Shown here: positions 44,331 to 52,633 of the stretch, piece after piece
Layout of the letters: the number at the start of each line of letters is the position of its first letter
How positions within the stretch are numbered: the first letter of the stretch is position 1
From: Leucobacter zeae
GTDB taxonomy: Bacteria > Actinomycetota > Actinomycetes > Actinomycetales > Microbacteriaceae
Assembly: GCF_016758175.1 (NCBI RefSeq)
Contig: NZ_QYAB01000004.1
Span: 186,001 to 250,000, forward strand
Direction of reading: 5' to 3'
Length of the DNA stretch: 64,000 nucleotides
Notes under the pieces: model-generated
What the model was told of the DNA's origin: nothing
Seen by the model: only the letters and a program-made list of their open reading frames with translations
Database searches by the model: none
Position numbers and translations under genes: made by a program

Positions 44331-45080
44331 TTATGCGGCGATCGCCGCGCGGACGGCCTGGGCCACCTCGACGGCGTTGGGGGTGTCGGAGTGGACGCAG
44401 ATGCTGCCGAAGGTCATCGGCAGCACGGTGCCGTCGTTCGCGAGGATCGTGCCCTCCGCCACCGCCCGCCTGGCGCGCTCCGCCGCCGCAGCGGGATCGG
44501 TCGCGTGGGGCTGCCTGAGGATGATGAGGCCGCCATCGGAGTTGTAGTCGAGATCGACGTAGAGTTCGCCGACGAAGGCGACGCCCTCGCGCTCGGCGAC
44601 GCTCTGGTGCGCCGTTCCCGCGATGCCGAACACCGGGACGCCGTAGTCCCGGGCGACGCGCACCGCACCGAGCATGAGCGCTTCGTCGCGGGCGAGCATG
44701 CCGTAGAGCGAGCCGTGGGGCTTGATGTGGCTGAGCGGCACGTCGTGCTTCGTCAGGAAGCCGGTGAGCGCTCCGACCTGGTAGCGGATGATGCTCTCGA
44801 CCTCGTCTGGGGTGAGCTTCATCTCGCGGCGGCCGAAGCCGACGAGATCGGGGAGTCCGGGGTGCGCGCCGACGCCGACGCCGTGCTGCCGCGCCAGGGC
44901 GACCGTCGCGTCCATCGTCGCGGGATCACCGGAGTGGAACCCGCACGCGACGTTCGCGACGTCGATGATCTCCATGAGGGCCGCGTCGTTGCCGAAGGTG
45001 TGGAGCCCGAAGGCCTCGCCCATATCGGAGTTGACCGAGATCGAGTCTGCTGAGTATCCATCACTGCGTTGTGCTGTCAT
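44331..45080 (-). CDS. pxpA: 5-oxoprolinase subunit A (LamB/YcsF family)
   Basis: A 249-residue protein. The metal-site blocks are NSDMGEAFG, NVACGFHSGDP, GAHPGLPDLVGFGRR and IKPHGSLYG. LamB/YcsF proteins are the hydrolase part of bacterial 5-oxoprolinase, opening the pyroglutamate ring after activation. First gene of the pxpA-accB-accC-pxpB-pxpC unit, divergent from a PucR gene. ATG 45080 has no clear ribosome site; a TAGCTT -10 seven bases upstream suggests a leaderless message. Confidence 0.9.
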   Translation of the reverse strand: MTAQRSDGYSADSISVNSDMGEAFGLHTFGNDAALMEIIDVANVACGFHSGDPATMDATVALARQHGVGVGAHPGLPDLVGFGRREMKLTPDEVESIIRYQVGALTGFLTKHDVPLSHIKPHGSLYGMLARDEALMLGAVRVARDYGVPVFGIAGTAHQSVAEREGVAFVGELYVDLDYNSDGGLIILRQPHATDPAAAAERARRAVAEGTILANDGTVLPMTFGSICVHSDTPNAVEVAQAVRAAIAA

Positions 45081-45087
45081 GGAGACC

Positions 45088-45093
45088 AAGCTA
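45088..45093 (-). promoter_or_regulatory. -10 element of the pxpA operon
   Basis: TAGCTT on the minus strand with a 7-nt gap to the pxpA ATG. Regulatory dyads lie 34-61 bp further upstream. Confidence 0.4.
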
Positions 45094-45126
45094 CGCGGGG
45101 CCTTCGGCGAGCGTTATTATGCAAGT

Positions 45127-45154
45127 GCAAGAATCTTGCTTCACAAATTGTGCA
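45127..45154. promoter_or_regulatory. Putative PucR operator region
   Basis: GCAAGAATCTTGC (13-bp dyad, 45127-45139) is followed by CACAAATTGTG (45142-45152) and the 8-mer ATTGTGCA (45147-45154). The same 8-mer occurs as an inverted pair upstream of the NCS1 permease. It lies between divergent pxpA and pucR starts. Confidence 0.5.
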
Positions 45155-45169
45155 ACTGCGAAAGTGGCG

Positions 45170-46639
45170 ATGATGCGCGTTTCGGACCTCCTCTCGGAGC
45201 ACTCGCTCCAACTCCGACTCGAGACCCCCTCCGGCTTGAAGCGGCTGCAGCGGGAGATCGCGCGATGCGCTCCCGCGGAGCACCTCGACCCGACGCCCTA
45301 CCTCGAGCCGAACGTGCTCCTGCTCACCTCGGGCATCGGCATGAACTTCACCGAACCGAGCATCTGGGACGGGTACGTCGAGCGGCTGACCCGCGTGCCC
45401 GTCTCCGCGCTCGCGTTCGCGGTGGGGACCGCGCACCGCTCGCTGCCGGCCGGCCTCATCGAGGCCTGCGTGCGGCACGACCTGCCGCTGCTCGAAGTCC
45501 CGACGACCGTGCCGCTGTACAAGATCAACCAGCACGTCGAGTACATGCTGCAGGCCGAGCGCAACGCGCTCACCGATCGCGGCTGGCGCCTCGCCGACGA
45601 ATGCGCGCGCCTCGCGAATCAGGGCGCCGAGATCTCGACTCTGCTCGCCGCGATCACCGCCGTGCTCGAGGTCCCCATCGCCGTCTACGACGCGTTCGAT
45701 TCGCTCATCGCCCAGTACCCGAGCACCGCGACGTGGCGCACGGGGGCCGCCCGCGCCGGGCAGCCGGACGTCTTCAACATGACACTGCCCATGGGCCTCG
45801 CGAAACCGTGCCAGCTCGCCGTGCGGCTGCACCTGCCGTCCGCCGACATCGAGTCCCTGCTGACCCCCGTCTCCTCGATCCTCGCGCTGCGCCTCAACAG
45901 CTCGGTCGCGGTCGACGCGAACAGCCACCAGGACATGCTGCGCTTCGTGAACCGCTGCGTGTCGTGGTCGGAGTCGACGCGCGGCGACGTGGCGAACGCG
46001 TTCCAGGAGCTCGGGCTCAGCCGGTCGGCCGAGACCTCGCTGCTCGTCGCCGACCTCAGCGGCGAGCACGCCGCCGCCGCGTGGAAGCTGCGCATCGCGC
46101 TCCACGACGCGTTCCACGACGTGCGCCTCGCCGAGATCGACGAACGGCTCATCGCGCTCATGCAGTTCCCCCGCGAGGGGGTCTCGGAGGCCGAGGCGCA
46201 CCTGCTCGGCGTCGAGCCGGATCTGCCGCTCGTCTTCCGTGAGCCCACGCGCACGATCGACGAACTGCGCATCTCGCTCGTGCACGCGCTCGACCTGGTG
46301 CGCCACACGGCGGAGCCGGTCGTCGCGCCGCTGCTGGGCCTGAGCGCGGTCGTCGCTGCTGCGGCGGGTCGCGGCGCCCGGGAGTCGGCGAAGCGCTTCC
46401 TCGCGCCGCTCATGGAGCACGACGAGCAGCGCACCACGGAGCTGCTGCCGACGCTGCGCACCTGGCTGCGCAACGACGCCCAGCCCTCGCGCACCTGCGA
46501 GGAGCTGTTCATCCACCGCAACTCGCTGAGCTACCGGCTGCGGCGCATCGAACAGGTGCTCGGGCTCTCGCTCGACACGCTCGACGGGAAGGCGACCTGC
46601 CTCATGGCGCTGCGCCTCGTCGAGCTGGAGCCGTACTGA
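45170..46639 (+). CDS. PucR family transcriptional regulator
   Basis: A 489-residue regulator. The N-terminal PucR domain (MRVSDLLSEHSLQLR, TSGIGMNFTE and DLPLLEVPTTVPLYKINQHV) binds an effector; the C-terminal helix-turn-helix is TCEELFIHRNSLSYRLRRIE. It lies between the pxp operon and the NCS1/hyu genes and probably controls one or both. ATG 45170 or 45173 are equally possible starts; the ribosome site is weak. Confidence 0.9.
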   Translation: MMRVSDLLSEHSLQLRLETPSGLKRLQREIARCAPAEHLDPTPYLEPNVLLLTSGIGMNFTEPSIWDGYVERLTRVPVSALAFAVGTAHRSLPAGLIEACVRHDLPLLEVPTTVPLYKINQHVEYMLQAERNALTDRGWRLADECARLANQGAEISTLLAAITAVLEVPIAVYDAFDSLIAQYPSTATWRTGAARAGQPDVFNMTLPMGLAKPCQLAVRLHLPSADIESLLTPVSSILALRLNSSVAVDANSHQDMLRFVNRCVSWSESTRGDVANAFQELGLSRSAETSLLVADLSGEHAAAAWKLRIALHDAFHDVRLAEIDERLIALMQFPREGVSEAEAHLLGVEPDLPLVFREPTRTIDELRISLVHALDLVRHTAEPVVAPLLGLSAVVAAAAGRGARESAKRFLAPLMEHDEQRTTELLPTLRTWLRNDAQPSRTCEELFIHRNSLSYRLRRIEQVLGLSLDTLDGKATCLMALRLVELEPY

Positions 46640-46728
46640 TCCGGCCCCCTTCCGCCGTCATGCTGCGCGACGCCCCCCTCCCCGCCGTCCGCGCGACGCC
46701 CCCTTCCCCGTCATGCTGCGCGACGAAG

Positions 46729-46762
46729 GAGTCGCAGGATCCAACCGTGGATCCTGCGACTC
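46729..46762. terminator. Family D hairpin, copy 2
   Basis: GAGTCGCAGGATCCA and TGGATCCTGCGACTC form a perfect 15-bp stem with a 4-nt loop ACCG, between convergent pucR and NCS1 permease genes. The surrounding gap has three further CGTCATGCTGCG-like or GATGACGG fragments, remnants of the same family as 24116-24156. Confidence 0.75.
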
Positions 46763-46832
46763 GCTCCGCTCCCGCAGGACGACGGAGGGGAACCCAGGGG
46801 GAGCGGGAAACCTCCCGCGGGATGACGGGACG

Positions 46833-48224
46833 CTACGGGACGACCGTGATGAGACCCGTGCGGCTCGTGGGGTGCGCCTTCCAGAGGATCGCGTACACGA
46901 CTGCTGCGGAGACCGCGGTGAGGATCGGACCCCACGTCGAGCCGATGCCGGCGAGGTCGGGGTTGATCGTGCCGAACTGCAGCATCACGAGCCCGATGAC
47001 CGTGGCCACGATCCACGAGATCAGGCCGTTGCTGTTGAAAGCCCGGTAGTGCTGGTCCCCGATCGCGGAGTGCTCCTGATTGCGGCCGCCGTCGAGCAGC
47101 ACGTGGGTCAGCGCGATCGCGACCCACGCCGTGACGAGCACGCCCTGCCAGGCGAGGGCGAGCAACAGGTACTGCACGATCGGCAGCAGCATGAGCAGGT
47201 AGATGATGACCGAAGAGATCAGCACCCACGCGAGGTTGGGCAGCCGGAGTTTCAGCACGCGCTCCCCGAACGCCTTGAGGTTCGCCGCACCGAGGTAGTA
47301 GTTCGCCGTGTTGATGCGCGTCTGCGAGGCGATGATGACGATCAGGCCGAAGATCCCCATGAGACTCACGATGCCGCCGGCGACGCCCGTCTCGGACACC
47401 TCCATGCCGGGGATCGTGAAGGTGAGGAAGATGCCGACGAAGGCCGAGAAGCCGTAGGCGAGCACGTAGAAGAGGGGGCCGAAGGTGAAGTTCTGGTGGA
47501 ACTTCACGTCCTTGCGCTTGCCGAGCGCGGCGTAGTCCATCGTGAACATCATCATGATCCAGATGCCCATGTAGCCGGCGAAGGTCGCGAGCCAGCCCGG
47601 GCCGCCGAGCGCGAACGGCAGCTCGACCTCGGGCGCGTGGGTGAGCCAGGCGTCGCCGAAGCCGTAGACCGCGCCCGCCCAGATCACGGCGGCGATGAGG
47701 CCGAAGAAGTAGAGCGGCATGAGCCAGCCGTTGAGCTTGTCGAGGAAGCGCCGCACCCCGCCGATGATGAGCGGTGTGGAGTAGATCACGACGATGAGGC
47801 TCCACATCCACATCTCGCCGCCGAAGGCCGCCATGAACGCGTAGGCCACGATCGAGCCCTCGAAGACGGCGTAGTAGATCGCGACGAGCGCGAAGATGAT
47901 GGTCGCGATCGAGGAGCCGGCGGTGCCGAGGATCGTGCGCGAGAACTGCGCGACGGTGGTGCGGTTGTTGATCGCGTACTTCGACAGCACTGCGTTGATG
48001 GCGCCGTAGGCGATGATGGTCAGCACGATGCCGATGATGGCGTTCAGCGTGCCGTAGGCGGCCGCCATGGCCGCGCCGATGTAGACGAAGAAGAATGCGC
48101 TCGCCACGCCGTACCAGGCCAGCGCGAGCGAGCCGCGCTTCATCTGGTCGTCATCGCTGCCCTCGCGGGCCAGAGTGTCGGTCGCTTCGACGTCGTCGTT
48201 GCTTCCGGTGAGATTGAGACTCAC
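46833..48224 (-). CDS. NCS1 family purine/cytosine/hydantoin-type permease
   Basis: A 463-residue permease with about 12 helices. LAWYGVASAFFFVYIGAAMA, IGTLNAIIG-like YGTLNAIIGIVLTII, and NRTTVAQFSRTILG match the NCS1 (CodB/PucI/Mhp1) superfamily. The likely cargo is a ring amide such as a hydantoin, uracil-like or related compound handled by HyuAB or Pxp. GTG 48224 was chosen over ATG 48239 because GGAGG lies eight bases before it. It follows hyuB after a 205-bp gap that has its own operator-like repeats. Confidence 0.85.
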   Translation of the reverse strand: MSLNLTGSNDDVEATDTLAREGSDDDQMKRGSLALAWYGVASAFFFVYIGAAMAAAYGTLNAIIGIVLTIIAYGAINAVLSKYAINNRTTVAQFSRTILGTAGSSIATIIFALVAIYYAVFEGSIVAYAFMAAFGGEMWMWSLIVVIYSTPLIIGGVRRFLDKLNGWLMPLYFFGLIAAVIWAGAVYGFGDAWLTHAPEVELPFALGGPGWLATFAGYMGIWIMMMFTMDYAALGKRKDVKFHQNFTFGPLFYVLAYGFSAFVGIFLTFTIPGMEVSETGVAGGIVSLMGIFGLIVIIASQTRINTANYYLGAANLKAFGERVLKLRLPNLAWVLISSVIIYLLMLLPIVQYLLLALAWQGVLVTAWVAIALTHVLLDGGRNQEHSAIGDQHYRAFNSNGLISWIVATVIGLVMLQFGTINPDLAGIGSTWGPILTAVSAAVVYAILWKAHPTSRTGLITVVP

Positions 48225-48293
48225 GGTCGATACCTCCATTGGTATTCGGATTGCGTTGCCATCTCATTGTGAGGATCGGGATCGCGCAGAAGT

Positions 48294-48342
48294 ATTGTGC
48301 ACAGGCCGGAATGGGCCGCGATCCTTATGTCATCTGCACAAT
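48294..48342. promoter_or_regulatory. Inverted ATTGTGCA boxes upstream of the NCS1 permease
   Basis: ATTGTGCA at 48294-48301 and its exact inverse TGCACAAT at 48335-48342, centres 41 bp apart (about four helical turns). The same 8-mer is in the pxpA/pucR gap. A candidate PucR binding site pair. Confidence 0.5.
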
Positions 48343-48429
48343 TGGGATCCGCGCGCGTCCTCGTCGACGCGCGCGGACTCCGCCGGGGCCCGCGCGAGCG
48401 CGCGCCCCGGCGGACGGTGCCGCCTTCGG

Positions 48430-50421
48430 TCAGGCGCTCCAGTGCGCTGCCGAGCGGCGCTCCATCTGCTGACGGTGCTGCCTGGTCGTCTCCGCGAAGA
48501 GCTCGCCCGTGCCCCAGTCGAGGATCACGCCGTGCCTGCGGATCACGTCGAGCATGCCGATCTCTCCCGAGCGGTAGCCCGCCGCGACGGATTCCGCGTC
48601 CGTCGCGAGCCACTCGGCCCGGTGCTCCCGGATCCAGGCGCGCTTCGCCGTCGTCGCCTCGACATCGATCTCGTACCGGTCGAGCTCGGGGTCGATCGCA
48701 CGGATGACGACGCCGTAGTCCTCCGCGGCGCGCTCGAGCGACACGTACTCGTCGATCACGTCTTCGAGCACCTCATCGGGGGTGCGGTCGAGCGGGTCGC
48801 CGAAGCCGCCGCCGCCTGCGGACGGCCGGTAGAAGGTGTCGCCGGGCTGCACCGGGACGGAGGAGAAGATCGAGCCGAGGAACCGCTCGCTCTCGGTGTC
48901 GCGGTTGAGCCAGACGCCGTGCGGGATCGACGGGAGCCCACCCTCGATGCCCCACGTGATCGAGCGCGCCCGATCGCAGCAGTAGCTCATGACCGAGGTC
49001 TCGGCGTCGGTCAGCGTGCCGCCCTTCTCGACGCCGCAGCCGCCGCGGAACCGGCCGGGCCCGCCCGAGTCGGTGCCGATCCGGTGCATCGTCGTGAGCA
49101 CGGGCGTCAGCCGCTCCTGCCCCTCGCAGGCCTGCACGGCGAGCCCGACGCCGAACACGGGGGCCGTGGCGCTCGACCCGTCCTTCGAGGACCGGCCGCC
49201 CCAGCCGCCGGCCATCCAGTCGTACCACATGAAGTACGGGTTCTCCTCGTCGCGCGCGTCGCGCCCGCCGACGAGCAGGTACTCGAGGTTGAACGCGCAG
49301 GCCATCGCGCGCTCGGGCATGATCTGCGACCAGATCTCGAAGATGCCGTTCATGAGCTTCTCGTACGGGCCCGAGCAGAACCCGGTGACGGCGTACGGCC
49401 AACCGGCGTTCACGACCGTGCCCTCCGGCCCGATCTCCGCGGTTACCGCCGCGTAGAAGCCCGAGTTGAGCGGCACGTCGGGGAAGAACGTCTTCGTGCC
49501 GGCGTAGATCGCCGAGAAGGTGGTGCCGTAGCCCGAGTTCAGGAAGGTGTCGACCACGTCCGCGCTGCCCTCGAGGTCGTAGTGGATCCCCTCGCCGTCG
49601 AGCGTCATGACGATCTTGACCGGGACCAGGCCCTCCTCCTTCCCGGGGTCGAGATCGAGGTAGTCGACCGTCTCCCACCGCCCCTGCGGCAGGTCGGCGA
49701 GCCGGCGGCGCACGGTGCGCTCGACGTAGTCCTGGGTCTCCTGCATGGCGAGCTCCACCGTGCCGGTGCCGTAGCGCTCCACGAGGCGCAGCACCTCGCG
49801 CTCGCACACGGCCGTCGCCTCGGACTGCGCGTGCAGGTCGCCGAGCGCCTGCTCGGGAGCGCGCGTGTTCGCCACGAGCAGCTGGGCGACGTCGTGCAGG
49901 AACTCGCCCTTCGACCACACCCTGATGGGCGTGATCCTGAGCCCCTCGCCGAAGTGCTCCGACGCCGAGACGTCGAAGGAGCCGGGCACCTTGCCGCCGA
50001 TGTCGGCCCAGTGGCCCTTGTTCTGGGCGAAGGCGATGATGCGCCCCTCCGAGAAGATCGGGCGCACGAACGAGACGTCGTTGAAGTGCGTGCCGCCGCG
50101 GTACGGGTCGTTGATGGCGAACACGTCGCCCGGGTGGATGTTCTCGCCGAACTCCTCGATCACCGCCTTCGCCTGGAAGTGGAGCGTGCCGACGTGCACT
50201 GCGATGTCGCCCGACCCCTGCATCACGGTGTTGCCGTGCTTGTCGCAGAGCGCCGACGAGAAGTCGCGCGAATAGATGACGAAGGAGTAGCAGGTGCGCA
50301 GGATCTGCTCGCTCATCAGGTCGACGCTCGTGGCGAAGGCGTTCTTGAGCACTTCGAACGTCACGGGGTCGAGGCGGGTGGCCGGCGCGTCGATCGTCGC
50401 TGCCGCAGTGGTGTCGCTCAT
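48430..50421 (-). CDS. hyuB: Hydantoinase/oxoprolinase family protein, subunit B
   Basis: A 663-residue HyuB-family subunit. RLDPVTFEVLKNAFATSVDL, SRDFSSALCDKHGNTVMQGS, HVGTLHFQAK and INDPYRGGTHFNDVS are the family core; the C-terminal YRPSAGGGGFGDPLDR is typical. With HyuA it forms ATP-dependent N-methylhydantoinase, oxoprolinase, caprolactamase or acetophenone-carboxylase-like enzymes. ATG 50421 has GAGGAGG and overlaps the hyuA stop by 4 nt. Substrate not readable. Confidence 0.92.
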   Translation of the reverse strand: MSDTTAAATIDAPATRLDPVTFEVLKNAFATSVDLMSEQILRTCYSFVIYSRDFSSALCDKHGNTVMQGSGDIAVHVGTLHFQAKAVIEEFGENIHPGDVFAINDPYRGGTHFNDVSFVRPIFSEGRIIAFAQNKGHWADIGGKVPGSFDVSASEHFGEGLRITPIRVWSKGEFLHDVAQLLVANTRAPEQALGDLHAQSEATAVCEREVLRLVERYGTGTVELAMQETQDYVERTVRRRLADLPQGRWETVDYLDLDPGKEEGLVPVKIVMTLDGEGIHYDLEGSADVVDTFLNSGYGTTFSAIYAGTKTFFPDVPLNSGFYAAVTAEIGPEGTVVNAGWPYAVTGFCSGPYEKLMNGIFEIWSQIMPERAMACAFNLEYLLVGGRDARDEENPYFMWYDWMAGGWGGRSSKDGSSATAPVFGVGLAVQACEGQERLTPVLTTMHRIGTDSGGPGRFRGGCGVEKGGTLTDAETSVMSYCCDRARSITWGIEGGLPSIPHGVWLNRDTESERFLGSIFSSVPVQPGDTFYRPSAGGGGFGDPLDRTPDEVLEDVIDEYVSLERAAEDYGVVIRAIDPELDRYEIDVEATTAKRAWIREHRAEWLATDAESVAAGYRSGEIGMLDVIRRHGVILDWGTGELFAETTRQHRQQMERRSAAHWSA

Positions 50422-52460
50422 CGGGAGACCTCCTCGAGGTGGATGCGGATGTTGAGCCACTCGTCGATCTCGGCCCGGGTGTGCGGCGGGACGACGGTGG
50501 TGGAGTCGAGCTGATTGATGATGGCCGGCCCGGCGAAGGCCGTGCCTGCGGCGAGCGCGTCGCGGTCGTAGACCGGGGTGTCGAGCCAGCCGTCTTCGCC
50601 GAAGTAGACGGGACGCCGCTCGGCGGGGGCGCCGGGGGCCTGCTCCACGAGCTCGGCCGGGCGGAACGACGGCTTCGGGATCTTCCCGACCGCGCCGAGG
50701 TGCAGCTGGTAGACCTCGACCGGGGCGTCGTCCTGGCGGAACGCGAACTCCCGCTCGTACTGCTCGTGGAAGGTGCGCACCGCCTGCGCCAGCGCGTCAG
50801 GGCCAGAGCCCATCGGCACCTGGAGCGAGCGCCACTGGCCGCGGTAGCGCATCGAGATCTTGCGCTGCAGCAGCGCGTCCTCGTCGGCGACGCCCTCGTG
50901 CCGGAGTCGGGCGGACGCCTCGGCCTCGAGCTCGACGAAGGCCTGCTCGATCCCCTCGCGGTCGGCTGCGGACGCGAGGCCCGTGTACATCTGGGCGAAG
51001 TCGTGCTGGATGTCGACGAGCAGGCACCCCATCGCCGAGGTGACGCCGGGGTTCGGCGGCACGACGACGGTCGGGATCCCGAGCTCCCTGGCGACATCGG
51101 CGCCGTGCAGGGCGCCCGCCCCGCCGAAGGCCAGCAGGGCGAAGTCGCGCGGGTCGTAGCCGCGCCGGATCGACACGAGCCGCACGGCGTCGGCCATGTT
51201 CGCGTTCGCGACCGACACGATCGCCTGGGCCGCCTCCTCGACCCCCATGCCGAGGGGATCGGCGATGACGCCGCGGATCGCCTGTTCGGAGAGCGAGCGG
51301 TCGAGCTGCTTCACGCCGCCGGCGAGCGACGTGCCGAGCCGTCCGAGCACGACGTTGGCGTCGGTGTTGGTCGGCTGGTCGCCGCCCGCGCCGTAGCAGG
51401 CGGGGCCCGGATCCGCTCCCGCGGACTGCGGGCCGTTGCGCAGCGAGCCGGCGATGTCGATGTGGGCGAGGGATCCACCGCCCGCGCCGATCGTGAGCAC
51501 CTCGATGGACGGGAAGATGATCGGGTGGCCGTACTCGACCTGCCACTCCTGCGAGACGCGCAGCTCGCCGTCGGCGACGAGCGCGATGTCGGTCGAGGTG
51601 CCGCCCATGTCGAGGCTGACGGCGTTCTCGTACCCGCACTGCTGGGCGATGTGCTTCGCCGAGATCGCGCCGGCGGCGATGCCGGAGGCGGCCAGGCGCA
51701 CCGGGAACTTCTCGACGAGGCGGGGCGTCATGGATCCGCCGCCCGAGTGGAGCAGCAGCAGGTCGCCGCGGTATCCGCCGTCGCGCAGCCGGTCGGCGAG
51801 GCGGTTGACGTACCCCGAGACGAGCGGGGCCAGCACGGCGTTGGCGACCGCCGTGTTGAAGCGGGGGTACTCGAAGATCTCGGGCAGGATCTCGGCCGAG
51901 GTCGAGACGCTCGCGTCGGGGATCACCTCCTCGAGGATCTCGCGCATGCGGGTCTCGTGCGCCGGGTTGGCGTAGGAGTTGAGGAAGCAGACGGCGATCG
52001 TCTTCGCGCCCCGCCGCTTGATGAGCTCGGCCAGCTGACGCGCCTCGGTCTCGTCGAGCGGGGTGACCGTGTTGCCCGCGTAGTCGATGCGCTCGGAGAC
52101 CTCGAAGCGGTCGCGCCGACGGATGTAGGGCTCGGAGACGTCGTTGTAGGCGTCCCAGAGGTCGTCCTTCGTGCCGTCCCTGATCTCGAGCACGTCGCGG
52201 AAGCCCCGCGTCGTGACGAGGGCCGCCTCGGGGAAGTTGCGGGTGATCAGGGCGTTGGTGGCGACCGTCGTGCCGTGCGAGAACTGGACGACCTCGGTCA
52301 GGTCGATCTCGCCGCGCTCGACGCCGCCCATCACGGCGACCATCGGATCGCTCGGCGTCGACGGCACCTTGGTCACCCGCATCTGCTGGGTCTGGTCGTC
52401 GAAGATGCAGACGTCGGTGAAGGTTCCTCCGACGTCGACCGCGACACGGATACTGCTCAT
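50418..52460 (-). CDS. hyuA: Hydantoinase/oxoprolinase family protein, subunit A
   Basis: A 680-residue ATP-binding subunit. The actin-like nucleotide motif is VAVDVGGTFTD (residues 6-16), with SHGTTVATNALI, SLDMGGTSTDIAL, EVLTIGAGGGSLAHID and ADPGPACYGAGG. It phosphorylates the substrate amide using ATP so that HyuB can complete ring opening. GGAGGAG precedes ATG 52460. Divergent from a third PucR gene; that gap (173 bp) is AT-richer than its surroundings, with ATTGTAGA and TTCGCACAA fragments similar to the PucR-box. Confidence 0.93.
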   Translation of the reverse strand: MSSIRVAVDVGGTFTDVCIFDDQTQQMRVTKVPSTPSDPMVAVMGGVERGEIDLTEVVQFSHGTTVATNALITRNFPEAALVTTRGFRDVLEIRDGTKDDLWDAYNDVSEPYIRRRDRFEVSERIDYAGNTVTPLDETEARQLAELIKRRGAKTIAVCFLNSYANPAHETRMREILEEVIPDASVSTSAEILPEIFEYPRFNTAVANAVLAPLVSGYVNRLADRLRDGGYRGDLLLLHSGGGSMTPRLVEKFPVRLAASGIAAGAISAKHIAQQCGYENAVSLDMGGTSTDIALVADGELRVSQEWQVEYGHPIIFPSIEVLTIGAGGGSLAHIDIAGSLRNGPQSAGADPGPACYGAGGDQPTNTDANVVLGRLGTSLAGGVKQLDRSLSEQAIRGVIADPLGMGVEEAAQAIVSVANANMADAVRLVSIRRGYDPRDFALLAFGGAGALHGADVARELGIPTVVVPPNPGVTSAMGCLLVDIQHDFAQMYTGLASAADREGIEQAFVELEAEASARLRHEGVADEDALLQRKISMRYRGQWRSLQVPMGSGPDALAQAVRTFHEQYEREFAFRQDDAPVEVYQLHLGAVGKIPKPSFRPAELVEQAPGAPAERRPVYFGEDGWLDTPVYDRDALAAGTAFAGPAIINQLDSTTVVPPHTRAEIDEWLNIRIHLEEVSR

Positions 52461-52633
52461 GGGCTCCTCCTGGAGTTCGTCGTTGAGTTCCGGATGCATC
52501 CACCTTCGTGGCACGCTCCGCCCGGGTCACTGGAGAATGCGAAGCTTTGGAACGAGGTGATTGTAGATTTCACAAAAATTGATGAGAATTGCGAATTGAA
52601 ACCTTTCCTTCGCACAAGGCTCGGAGATCCCGC

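Noticed and set aside
48430-52460. hyuA/hyuB as acetone or acetophenone carboxylase
   Set aside because: These enzymes share the HyuA/HyuB fold, but the required third small subunit gene is not adjacent, so the hydantoinase/oxoprolinase label is kept.
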